From contig CP136508.1 in assembly GCA_008011715.2 (NCBI GenBank), positions 6,386,001-6,450,000 on the forward strand: a stretch of 64,000 nucleotides of DNA, read 5' to 3'. The notes under the pieces are model-generated. The model worked only from the letters and a program-made list of their open reading frames with translations. It did not search any database and had not been told where the DNA came from. The first letter of the stretch is position 1. Each line of letters starts with the position of its first letter. The position numbers and the translations under genes are program-made. This stretch comes from [Empedobacter] haloabium. Lineage in GTDB: Bacteria > Pseudomonadota > Gammaproteobacteria > Burkholderiales > Burkholderiaceae_D. Below, piece by piece: positions 52,345 through 59,634 of this stretch.

Positions 52345-53439
52345 TCAGGCGGCTTCTTGCCGGGCTTTGCGCGGGGACAAAAAGGCTTTATGGAACAGAT
52401 GGCGGGCCAGCAAGAATGGCGGCATGCGCAACCAGTTGGCACGCAGGTACAGCAGGCCGCGCGCTGTGGCGCTGAACCAGTCGCCGCAACTGTCGTGCCG
52501 GGGCAGCAGGGCGCGGCGCAACAGCGCATCCATTAGGCGCAGTTGCCAGCGGGGCGGCGCGGCTGGCGCGATCGCGGCAACCACGACGGCCGGCACTTCG
52601 GTGCCCAGCAACATGGTCGTGTAGCGCAGCGCATAGAACAGCGGCCGGGCCAGCTCCAGCTCGTGCGCGCGTGGCACCAGCCGGGCCCAGAAACGCGCGT
52701 CGCCGCCGAAGTGCGCCAGCAGCCGCTGCAGGTCCACCAGGTCGCGCAGGCCGTTGTTGAACTCGCCATCCGTAAACAGGTGGACGGCGCTGTGCAGCAC
52801 CATGTCCACCGGGGCCAGCACGCGCAGCGTCGGGTCCTCCGCCACGGCCACGGCCGCCGCGCGCAACAGCGCCGAGTCGGGCCGGGCCGCCGCCGTGCGC
52901 GGCAGGATCGCGTGATGCACGTCGATCATCGATTCGCGCCGCGTGTGCTGCATCGGCGGCAGCTCGTGCATCCACTCGCGGTAGTAGCGCTGGTCGTAGG
53001 CGTCGTGGTGCGTGCCGGCCCAGCCGGCCAGCATCAGCGCCGCTTCCGCTTCGGGCAGCCGCTCCTCCGGTACCAGGATGTCGATGTCGGAAAACAGCCG
53101 GCCCTGGGCGGACGGCAGGCCGGCCGCGCAATAGGCCGCGCCCTTCAGCAGGATCGTCGGCAGACCCGACTCGCGCAATGCCTGCCGTACCAGCCGGATC
53201 TCCCAGCGTACGGCCTGGCGGTGGCGCCGCGCCAGCACCTGGGCCCACGCCAATTGCTCGCGCGCCGGGGCGGGGATGCCCGCCAATACGCCGTGTTCCT
53301 CCAGGATATACCCGAGGGTGGCCAGCAGGTTGGCCGCGGTAGCCTGGCGCAGCAGCAGGTCCCAGTCGGCCTCGCCCAGCGCCACGGTGGCGGCGGGTGC
53401 GCGCAGGGCGTGCAGCAGCAGCGGAGCCAGCGTGCTCAT
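52345..53439 (-). CDS. Nucleotidyltransferase family protein of the HPr-rel-A cassette
   Basis: A 364-residue protein from MSTLAPLLLHALRAPAATVAL; the start overlaps the HprK-like gene stop (ATGA at 53436-53439). It has the putative nucleotidyltransferase (NTP_transf_5) pattern: LRESGLPTILLKGAAYCAAGL, then the GRLFSDIDILVPEERLPEAEAAL motif with paired Asp, and ESMIDVHHAILPRT and DMVLHSAVHLFTDG further on. In this family the DxD residues bind metal and nucleotide. It is the last gene of a four-gene minus-strand operon with an HprK-related kinase and a PqqD-like peptide chaperone. Such cassettes suggest peptide modification by nucleotidyl or phosphoryl transfer, but the chemistry is unknown. Confidence 0.85.
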   Translation of the reverse strand: MSTLAPLLLHALRAPAATVALGEADWDLLLRQATAANLLATLGYILEEHGVLAGIPAPAREQLAWAQVLARRHRQAVRWEIRLVRQALRESGLPTILLKGAAYCAAGLPSAQGRLFSDIDILVPEERLPEAEAALMLAGWAGTHHDAYDQRYYREWMHELPPMQHTRRESMIDVHHAILPRTAAARPDSALLRAAAVAVAEDPTLRVLAPVDMVLHSAVHLFTDGEFNNGLRDLVDLQRLLAHFGGDARFWARLVPRAHELELARPLFYALRYTTMLLGTEVPAVVVAAIAPAAPPRWQLRLMDALLRRALLPRHDSCGDWFSATARGLLYLRANWLRMPPFLLARHLFHKAFLSPRKARQEAA

Positions 53440-54353
53440 CGGGATGCCGCCAGCGCGTCGAAATAGGCCAGGGCCTCGTCCAGCACGCTGTAGCTGAAGC
53501 GCAGTCCGGCGCTCTGCTCCACTAGCCCGGCCAGCGCCGTGAAGCCGTCGGCGCCCAGCAGGCTGTAGTTGAAGCAGTTGCCGGCCAGTTGCATGAACGT
53601 CTCGGCCTTGGCCAGCGGCACCGCCTGCAAGGGCGCGCCTGCTTCGTAGCGGGGAAACACGACCCAGGCCGGGCGTGCCGTTTCCGTTGCGCGCGCGACG
53701 CTGGCGGCGGGCGCCCTGACGTGCGCGACCGTGCCCTTGACGGTGTCCGTGACGGGATGGCTCATCACGCTGTCCGGCAGGTACGCCCGGATGACGTCGA
53801 TCGAGCCGTTCTTCAGGCTGATGGGCCGGGGCAACGGCACGAGCTGGCCGTCCTCCAGGCGCAGCAGGGTGAGCTCGTCGGACAGCAGGCGCCAGCCGGC
53901 GCGACCGACCAGGGCTGCACACAGAGTGCTCTTGCCGGAGCCGGGCGGGGCCGGCAGGATCGCGGCACGGCCACCTTTTTCGATGACGGCCGCGTGCACG
54001 ATCAGGTAGCGGTTGGCACGGCTCGATACGCACCAGTTCAAGCCCCATTCGAACATGGGAAACGCCTGGTCCAGCGGCAGCGGCTTGAACAGCGAGCGGC
54101 CGTCGTACAGCAAGGTGACTTGCGGCCCCAGCCAGCGGCGCAGGGTGCGTGGCCGGGTCAATTGCAGGTGAAAGTCGGCGAAGCCATCGGCGGGCCGCAG
54201 CGGATAGTCGGCATACAGCAGGTGGATGCCGTCCGCCACGCTGGGAATGGCAGAGCGCAGGCACGTCGTGAAGCGGCCCGTGCCCAGGCGCAGGCCGGCT
54301 CCGGCCAGCTGGCGGCCCAGTTCCTCGCGGGACAGTTGACCGACCGTCAGCAT
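53436..54353 (-). CDS. HprK-related kinase A
   Basis: A 305-residue protein starting MLTVGQLSREELGRQLAGAG; the ATG overlaps the PqqD stop by 7 bases (ATGCTGA). The core is an HPr kinase-like P-loop, AAILPAPPGSGKSTLCAAL, with LLSDELTLLRLEDGQL supplying the following conserved Asp. VHAAVIEKGGRAAI leads into the P-loop, and the later region around ISLKNGSIDVIRAYLP aligns with the family. There is no HPr protein target nearby; instead the neighbours are a PqqD-like chaperone and a nucleotidyltransferase, which defines the HPr-rel-A system. The kinase substrate may be the peptide encoded by the first gene of the operon (inference). Confidence 0.88.
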   Translation of the reverse strand: MLTVGQLSREELGRQLAGAGLRLGTGRFTTCLRSAIPSVADGIHLLYADYPLRPADGFADFHLQLTRPRTLRRWLGPQVTLLYDGRSLFKPLPLDQAFPMFEWGLNWCVSSRANRYLIVHAAVIEKGGRAAILPAPPGSGKSTLCAALVGRAGWRLLSDELTLLRLEDGQLVPLPRPISLKNGSIDVIRAYLPDSVMSHPVTDTVKGTVAHVRAPAASVARATETARPAWVVFPRYEAGAPLQAVPLAKAETFMQLAGNCFNYSLLGADGFTALAGLVEQSAGLRFSYSVLDEALAYFDALAASR

Positions 54354-54580
54354 CGCTCGATCAGATCCAGCCCCGCCAGCGTTTCCAGCACGGTGGCCAG
54401 CTCGGGCGCGGCCAGTTCGTCCGGCGCGATGTCGCCGTCGCGCAAGGCCAGCAGCAGCTGCATCGCATGCTCGGTCAACAAGTGGGTATCGCCGGAGAGA
54501 TCGTTGTAGAGCACGCAGCCGTCCTCCCAGCCGCGGTGCAGCAGCGTCTGGCCAGGAACGATACGCCACTGCAAGGCCAT
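54347..54580 (-). CDS. HPr-rel-A system PqqD-family peptide chaperone
   Basis: A 77-residue protein, MALQWRIVPGQTLLHRGWED onward, with the PqqD pattern: an N-terminal beta pair (LLHRGWEDGCVLYNDLSGDTHLL), T-EHAMQLLLALRDG helix and C-terminal LATVLETLAGLDLIERC. PqqD-type proteins bind a ribosomally made peptide and present it to a modifying enzyme. Its start overlaps the stop of the preceding gene (TGATG) and its end overlaps the kinase start, so the cassette is translationally coupled throughout. The longer upstream frame is a shadow of the preceding gene. Confidence 0.88.
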   Translation of the reverse strand: MALQWRIVPGQTLLHRGWEDGCVLYNDLSGDTHLLTEHAMQLLLALRDGDIAPDELAAPELATVLETLAGLDLIERC

Positions 54581-55152
54581 CACTCCATCGTGCGCTGCAG
54601 GTAATTGGCGATCTGCGCGGCGTTCCAGCGCACGCCAGCGGTCGGCGTGTAATAGCCCTTGTTCTGGTATTCGGACCAGATCTTCTGCAGCATCGGCACC
54701 GTCTGGAAGGTCGAGATGCCGGCACGCACGTTCAGGTAGCAGGCCATCAGCAGCTTGCCGATATTGTTCGTGTCCCACGACTTGCCCTGGATGATGGCCA
54801 GTTGGGTCGCGCTGCCATAGCTTTTCGACGCGGTCGCATTGCAGGCGAACACCCGGGCAAACAAGGCGTCCTTGCTGCAGCCGGTCGGCCAGCTGTGGCT
54901 GGCCCAGTAGCGCGCATTGCGGCCGCCACACACGGGTTTCGGACCGCGGAAGCTCTGCAAGCCGCCGGACAGGAAGCCGGACGGCGTGGTGCACACCTCG
55001 CTTGCCATGCCGGGCTGGCTCTGCAGCGTCAGCAGCACGCCGGATGCCGCCACGCCGGCGCGCGTGAAGCGACGCCGCGCCGCGCCGCGGGGCGTCAGGG
55101 TTGCCGGGTCGGTCGGCCCGGGGTCGGCATCAGGCTGGTGTTCGGTGGCCAC
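54580..55152 (-). CDS. Uncharacterised exported protein heading the HPr-rel-A cassette
   Basis: A 190-residue protein I cannot assign to a named family. The first 55 residues look like an export signal with arginines (GAARRRFTRAGVAASGVLLTL, Tat-like RRxF) after a proline-rich start, ending near MASEVC. The mature part contains six Cys (CTTPSGF, PVCGGRNAR, GCSKDALFARVFACNATA, LMACYLN) and several Trp/Tyr residues, ending TAGVRWNAAQIANYLQRTME. Its placement as first gene before a PqqD chaperone, kinase and nucleotidyltransferase makes it the candidate substrate or an exported partner. A sigma-54-like site and a TGTCG-N7-TTACA box lie 63 and 175 bases upstream. Confidence 0.7.
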   Translation of the reverse strand: MATEHQPDADPGPTDPATLTPRGAARRRFTRAGVAASGVLLTLQSQPGMASEVCTTPSGFLSGGLQSFRGPKPVCGGRNARYWASHSWPTGCSKDALFARVFACNATASKSYGSATQLAIIQGKSWDTNNIGKLLMACYLNVRAGISTFQTVPMLQKIWSEYQNKGYYTPTAGVRWNAAQIANYLQRTME

Positions 55153-55214
55153 GTCGGGTTCCTTAAAAGTGAGCGAAGGAGGGCGCTTCCTTCATGGAAT
55201 CTACAAGGACAGTA

Positions 55215-55230
55215 AGCAAATCCTGTACCC
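55215..55230 (-). promoter_or_regulatory. Candidate sigma-54 promoter of the HPr-rel-A cassette
   Basis: On the minus strand, GGGTACAGGATTTGCT fits TGGCAC-N5-TTGCW with two mismatches in the -24 box and a perfect -12 box; GG and GC are 10 bases apart. It ends 62 bases before the ATG at 55152. The -24 mismatches keep confidence moderate. Confidence 0.5.
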
Positions 55231-55326
55231 GTATCTTCCACGTCCCGCGCTGACTTTACAAATCAATGACTTATCACAAGCAGGTAAGACCAGTGGGTGC
55301 GCGAGCCTTGATGCCGCGCAAGCGCT

Positions 55327-55343
55327 GTAAGAAATTTCGACAG
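55327..55343 (-). promoter_or_regulatory. Candidate PEP-CTERM box upstream of the HPr-rel-A cassette
   Basis: Read on the minus strand, TGTCGAAATTTCTTACA shares TGTCG at one end and TTACA at the other with the two boxes near 50.2-50.35 kb, and has the same total length of 17. It lies about 97 bases upstream of the sigma-54-like site, the same arrangement as at the PEP-CTERM gene. Confidence 0.5.
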
Positions 55344-55346
55344 TCC

Positions 55347-55979
55347 CTAGAAGAAGCTCTCCGGCACGACCAGCACGTCACCCGGGCGCATTGCCACGTT
55401 GGCCGAGATATCGCCTTCCTTGATCAGGTCGTTCAGGCGCACGCGGAATTGCTGCTGCTTGCCGTCCACCGTGCGGATCACCGTGGCCTTGTTGCCGGCT
55501 GCGAATTCCGTTACACCGCCCACGGCGATCAGCACGTCCATCAGCGACATGCCGCGCCGGTACGGCAACGCCTGCGGTCTCGCAGCCTGGCCGATCACGC
55601 GGATCTGTTCGCTGTAGATGCCCGTGAAGCCCGTGACGATGACAGTAACGACGGGCTGCTGAATGAATTTCGCCAGCGCCTTCTCGATGTCGCGCGCCAG
55701 CGCCGTCGGTGTCTTGCCGGCCGCTTCGAGGTCTTCGACCAGCGGTGTCGTGATCTTGCCGTCGGGCCGTACCGGCACGCTTTGCGACACTTCCGGATTG
55801 CGCCACACGATGATGTTGACGTTGTCGCCGGGGCCGATCAAGTAGTCGGAGGGAGTCATGGGGCCGGCATCGACCAGCGGCGGCGGCGCCGAGGCGCAGC
55901 CGGACAACGCCAGGGCGCCCAGCATGGCCGCGCCGAGCGCGAGCCGTTTGACCAGCGTGTACAGTCGATTCACGAGCAT
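55347..55979 (-). CDS. XrtA/PEP-CTERM system polysaccharide export lipoprotein (Wza-like)
   Basis: A 210-residue outer-membrane export protein. A lipoprotein signal with lipobox ALSGC (Cys near residue 28) is followed by the polysaccharide export domain (SDYLIGPGDNVNIIVWRNPEVSQSVPVRPDGKITTPLVEDLEAAGKTPTAL) and a SLBB domain (QIRVIGQAARPQALPYRRGMSLMDVLIAVGGVTEFAAGNKA), ending MRPGDVLVVPESFF. It matches the short Wza-like proteins of exosortase loci (TIGR03027). GGAG lies 6 bases before a GTG at 55973, which may be the real start instead of the ATG at 55979. It is transcribed away from the chain-length operon to which it functionally belongs. Confidence 0.92.
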   Translation of the reverse strand: MLVNRLYTLVKRLALGAAMLGALALSGCASAPPPLVDAGPMTPSDYLIGPGDNVNIIVWRNPEVSQSVPVRPDGKITTPLVEDLEAAGKTPTALARDIEKALAKFIQQPVVTVIVTGFTGIYSEQIRVIGQAARPQALPYRRGMSLMDVLIAVGGVTEFAAGNKATVIRTVDGKQQQFRVRLNDLIKEGDISANVAMRPGDVLVVPESFF

Positions 55980-56054
55980 CTCCAGATCAGGACGGCACTT
56001 CCGGCCGCGACGGTTTCCCGCGCCACCTTATTGTTGTGTAATTGTCAGCTGATT

Positions 56055-56082
56055 ATTTTATACGAGTTGCAACAGGCCGCAA
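56055..56082 (-). promoter_or_regulatory. Candidate sigma-70 promoter of the export lipoprotein
   Basis: On the minus strand, TTGCGG (56082-56077), a 16-base spacer and TAAAAT (56060-56055) lie about 75 bases upstream of the start codon. The -35 box is weak and the element is placed by eye. Confidence 0.35.
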
Positions 56083-56096
56083 TCCCGGGATTGTGT

Positions 56097-56888
56097 TTAT
56101 TTTGTAATGGCACTTTGTTGCAACAGCTGCTGCACATAGCGCGCCGGGATGGCATACGATATTCCGCTGGGGCTGCTGAGGGCGCCTTCCTTCTGGGCCT
56201 TCAGCGCCGTCATGTTGAGCACGCCATACACGAGGCCGCTGTCCGGATCGTAGACGGGACTGCCGCTGTTGCCCGGATAGGCGGTTCCGTCCAGCTGGAA
56301 GATGGCAAAGGGCTGGCGCTGCAACTGCGTGATGGCGCGCGCATCGAGCCGCCGCGCGCTGACGGATGGCAGCATGACGGGCGTGATGGCGGACAGCGTG
56401 GCGCGGTGGGTGACCGGTGTCAGGCCCAGCGCCATGCCCAGCGGGAACCCGGTGAACGCCAGTGCCTGGCCTTCCGCCGCGCTGTCGGCCGTATCCAGCC
56501 GTAACGGAGGCAGGGGTGTCCCGGACAGGCGCAGCAGGGCGATGTCGTGCTCGCGGTCGACCGCGGCGACGGTCGTGGGACGGAAGTCGAACCGGTTTCC
56601 GTGACCGATGACGATGCCCAGCACTTCCATGCTGGCGACATCGAGGTCGGGCAGGGCATGGGCATTGGTGATCACGCTGAGGCCGTCACCGACCACGAAC
56701 CCGGTCGCCACGAAGACGATGGCCGGGCTGCGGGTGCGCAGCATCGTGCCGATGCCGACGACGGATGGCTTGACGGCGGCGATCGTTTCGGGCAGCGCGG
56801 CTTGCGCAACCGGCCCGGTCAATGTAACTGTCAGGCAAGTTGCGACGCCAATGCGCAGCGCTCGGCACATACGGAAGAGTCGGCTCAT
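56097..56888 (-). CDS. Trypsin-like serine protease (exported)
   Basis: A 263-residue protein with a signal peptide (IGVATCLTVTLTGPVAQA, cleavage near residue 29). The chymotrypsin-fold triad is complete: His in SVITNAHALPDL, Asp in DREHDIALLRLSG and Ser in AYPGNSGSPVYDPDSG. It lacks PDZ domains, so it resembles the small trypsin-like peptidases found within exosortase polysaccharide clusters rather than DegP. It probably acts in the periplasm on envelope proteins. It is transcribed in the same direction as the export lipoprotein, 117 bases upstream of it, and diverges from the chain-length operon. Substrate unknown. Confidence 0.88.
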   Translation of the reverse strand: MSRLFRMCRALRIGVATCLTVTLTGPVAQAALPETIAAVKPSVVGIGTMLRTRSPAIVFVATGFVVGDGLSVITNAHALPDLDVASMEVLGIVIGHGNRFDFRPTTVAAVDREHDIALLRLSGTPLPPLRLDTADSAAEGQALAFTGFPLGMALGLTPVTHRATLSAITPVMLPSVSARRLDARAITQLQRQPFAIFQLDGTAYPGNSGSPVYDPDSGLVYGVLNMTALKAQKEGALSSPSGISYAIPARYVQQLLQQSAITK

Positions 56889-57138
56889 CGGTTCAAGATA
56901 GCAGATCGGCGCTCAATGGAAAGACCGCCGCGGTTGTTCGCAATCGGAAATCTTCAATACTGTCTGTCACAACTTTGTAACGTGGGCATGTCTGCAACAG
57001 AAACAGAAAATTAATATCAACCGGCAACGGGTTCTACTGTATGATAGTTGCGTTTGATGCATTTTAAGCAATATTCAGGCCGGCATCTGTCGTCCCGTTT
57101 CACGTCCTGAAGAGCTTACCTAACGGCGAGTTTACAAG

Positions 57139-58668
57139 ATGGCAGAACTGATGGCATTGCTCTTGACCTTCCTCAAGGCAATAGGTAAGTACCGCTGGTA
57201 TGCGGTGGCAATCAGCTGGCTGGTTGCCATCACGGGCTGGTTCGTCGTCTATCGCATGCCGAACGACTACCAGGCATCGGCGCGGGTGTATGTCGATACC
57301 CAGAGCATCCTGAAACCATTGCTGTCCAGTATGACGACGCTGCCGAATACGGAGCAGCAGGTCACATTCATGCGCCGTACCTTGATCAGCCGGCCGAACG
57401 TCGAGCGCCTGATCCGCATGGTCGACCTCGACATCAAGACCCGCTCCGTCAAGGAGCACGAAAAGCTCGTCGATGACCTGATGAAGGACATCAAGGTCAT
57501 CGGCACCGAGCGCGACGACATCTATACGATCTCCTACAGCAATCCGAACCCCAAGCTGGGCAAGGACATCGTACAGTCCTTGCTGACGATCTTTGTCGAA
57601 GGCAGCTTCGGCGGCAAGAAGCAGGACTCCGAAAAGGCCGTGCAGTTCATCGACGACCAGATCCGGATGTACGAGGAAAAGCTGGCCGCCGGCGAGAATG
57701 CGCTGAAGGATTTCAAGATCCGCCACATGGGCATGCTGCCGCGCCAGGGTAGCGATTACACGTCGGCATATGGCGAACTGAACGAGAAATTAAACCAGGC
57801 CCGGCTGGAGCTGCTGGAGGCTGAGCAGGCGCGTAACGCCATCAAGCGGCAGATCGCCGGCGAGGACATGGCACCGGTCACGGAAACCGCCGAAAAAGCC
57901 ATCGTCAACCCCGAGATCGACGGGCGCATCAGCACCATCCAGAAGCAGCTCGACCAGTTGCGCCTGCAATTTACCGAAGAGCATCCAGACATCGTCTCGG
58001 CCAAGCGCCTGATCGGCCAGCTGGAAGCACGCAAGAAGGAAGAGGCCAAGAAAAATCGCAGCACCGACCCGGGCGCCAACTACAGCCCGATGTTGCAGCA
58101 GATGAACGTGCAGCTGTCGGTGGAGGAAGCGCGCATTGCCTCGTTGAAGGCACGCGTGGGTGAATACAGCGGCCGGCTGGCGGCGATGCGGGCGCAAAGC
58201 AACCAGGCCCCGGAAGTGGAGGCGCAACTGGCCCAGCTGAACCGCGACTACGCCGTCAACAAGGACAACTACGAGAAGCTGGTGCAGCGGCGCGAGGCGG
58301 CCAAGCTGTCCGGCGACCTGTCCACGGCGACCGACATGATGACGTTCCGCGTCATCGACCCGCCGGCGGTGCCCAGCACGCCGGCCGGCCCGGACCGGCC
58401 GCGCCTGTACTCGCTGGTGCTGGCCGTCGCCATGGTGGCCGGCCTCGGCACGGCGCTGCTGCTGAGCCAGATTCGTCCCACCTTCCTCAGCCAGCACAGC
58501 CTGCGCGAGACGACGGGCCTGCCGATCCTGGGCAGCATCGGCATGAACTGGACGGAGCAGCAGAAAGTGCGTCGCCGGCGCCGGCTGTACGCGTTCGGCG
58601 TGGCCGTGGCGTCGCTGTTCACGGCCTATGGCGGCGTGCTGGCTTTTACCGTGTTCCGGCAAGCGTGA
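57139..58668 (+). CDS. XrtA system polysaccharide chain-length determinant (Wzz/GNVR type)
   Basis: A 509-residue inner-membrane protein that sets chain length during polymer export. TM1 (about residues 21-38, YAVAISWLVAITGWFVVY) is followed by the Wzz domain (NDYQASARVYVDTQSILKPLL), a long periplasmic coiled coil (QFIDDQIRMYEEKLAAGENALKDF; ELNEKLNQARLELLEAEQ) and the GNVR-like region NRDYAVNKDNYEKLVQRREAAKLSG with PPAVPSTPAGPDRP, then TM2 (LVLAVAMVAGLGTALLLSQIRPTF). A third hydrophobic segment closes the protein. It heads the operon running to the right edge. A TATGAT at 57040-57045 is a possible -10 box. Confidence 0.92.
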   Translation: MAELMALLLTFLKAIGKYRWYAVAISWLVAITGWFVVYRMPNDYQASARVYVDTQSILKPLLSSMTTLPNTEQQVTFMRRTLISRPNVERLIRMVDLDIKTRSVKEHEKLVDDLMKDIKVIGTERDDIYTISYSNPNPKLGKDIVQSLLTIFVEGSFGGKKQDSEKAVQFIDDQIRMYEEKLAAGENALKDFKIRHMGMLPRQGSDYTSAYGELNEKLNQARLELLEAEQARNAIKRQIAGEDMAPVTETAEKAIVNPEIDGRISTIQKQLDQLRLQFTEEHPDIVSAKRLIGQLEARKKEEAKKNRSTDPGANYSPMLQQMNVQLSVEEARIASLKARVGEYSGRLAAMRAQSNQAPEVEAQLAQLNRDYAVNKDNYEKLVQRREAAKLSGDLSTATDMMTFRVIDPPAVPSTPAGPDRPRLYSLVLAVAMVAGLGTALLLSQIRPTFLSQHSLRETTGLPILGSIGMNWTEQQKVRRRRRLYAFGVAVASLFTAYGGVLAFTVFRQA

Positions 58669-58692
58669 GCCGGGGAAAGTACAGGGATCACC

Positions 58693-59634
58693 GTGAGCAT
58701 CATTGAAAAAGCGGCCGGCCGCATGGCCCGGCAACCCGCCGTCACCTTCACGCCGGTGGCGCCCGATGGCGACGTCGCCATCGAGGTGATGCCAGTCGTC
58801 ACCCCCGTCATCGCTCCCGTCGCCGCTCCCGTCATGGAACCGGCGCCACAGCCGGCGCCCGCCGCGCCCGTGGTGCCGCCGCCGGCCGAGCCGGCGCCGC
58901 CCGCCCGCCGCGGCCGCACCGTGGAGCTGGACCTGGCGCGCATGAGCGAGGCCGGCCTGGTGACGGCAGCCGGCGGCCGTACGTCCCTGGTGGAAGATTT
59001 TCGCATCATCAAGCGCCCGCTGATCAAGCGCGCCTTCGCGCCACGCAAGCCGGGCGGCAATCCCGGCAACCTGATCATGATCACCAGCTCGCTGCCGGGC
59101 GAGGGAAAAACGTTCTGCTCGATCAACCTGGCGATGAGCATCGCGATGGAGCTGGACCACACGGTGCTGCTGGTCGATGCCGACGTGGCGCGGCCGTCCG
59201 TGCTGCGCACGCTGGGGCTGCCGTCGCAGCGCGGCCTGATGGACATCCTGCTGGACGAGCACCTGGACATGTCCGAGGTCATGCTGCGCACCAACGTCAA
59301 CACGCTGTCGATCCTGCCGGCCGGCACGTCGAACCCGCGCGCGACGGAGCTGCTGGCCAGCCAGGCCATGACGTCGCTGGTACACGAGATCGCCCACCGC
59401 TATCCGGACCGGATCGTCATCTTCGACTCGCCGCCGCTGCTGCTGACGAGCGAAGCGCGCGTGCTGGCCAGCCACATGGGGCAGATCGGCGTCGTGGTGG
59501 AATCGGAAAAAACCACGCAGCACGCCGTCAAGGAAGCGATGCGCCAGCTGGAAGGCTGCAGCAACGTCAACCTGATCTACAACAAGTCCCGTGAGCTGGG
59601 CAGCAGCAACAAATACGACTACCACTATGGCTGA
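58693..59634 (+). CDS. XrtA-associated tyrosine autokinase (BY-kinase)
   Basis: A 313-residue cytoplasmic P-loop ATPase beginning at GTG 58693 (SIIEKAAGRMARQP). A Pro/Ala-rich linker (residues 20-75) precedes the kinase domain: Walker A ITSSLPGEGKTFCSINLAMS, Walker A' VLLVDADVARPSVLRTLGL, and Walker B IVIFDSPPLLLTSEARVL. The C terminus (SSNKYDYHYG) holds three Tyr as autophosphorylation sites. It partners the preceding chain-length protein, as in Wzc-type copolymerases split in two, and cycles of phosphorylation control polymer length. Its stop overlaps the next start by 8 bases. Confidence 0.93.
   Translation: MSIIEKAAGRMARQPAVTFTPVAPDGDVAIEVMPVVTPVIAPVAAPVMEPAPQPAPAAPVVPPPAEPAPPARRGRTVELDLARMSEAGLVTAAGGRTSLVEDFRIIKRPLIKRAFAPRKPGGNPGNLIMITSSLPGEGKTFCSINLAMSIAMELDHTVLLVDADVARPSVLRTLGLPSQRGLMDILLDEHLDMSEVMLRTNVNTLSILPAGTSNPRATELLASQAMTSLVHEIAHRYPDRIVIFDSPPLLLTSEARVLASHMGQIGVVVESEKTTQHAVKEAMRQLEGCSNVNLIYNKSRELGSSNKYDYHYG

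Noticed and set aside
56109..56122. Sigma-54-like TGGCACTTTGTTGC
   Set aside because: GG and GC are 9 bases apart instead of 10, and it lies inside the 3' end of the protease gene, facing no plus-strand gene.
56955..56985. TGTCACAACTTTGTAAC before the chain-length operon as another PEP-CTERM box
   Set aside because: Only the first four bases and the central AACTTT resemble the box, the register is wrong, and no sigma-54 site follows.
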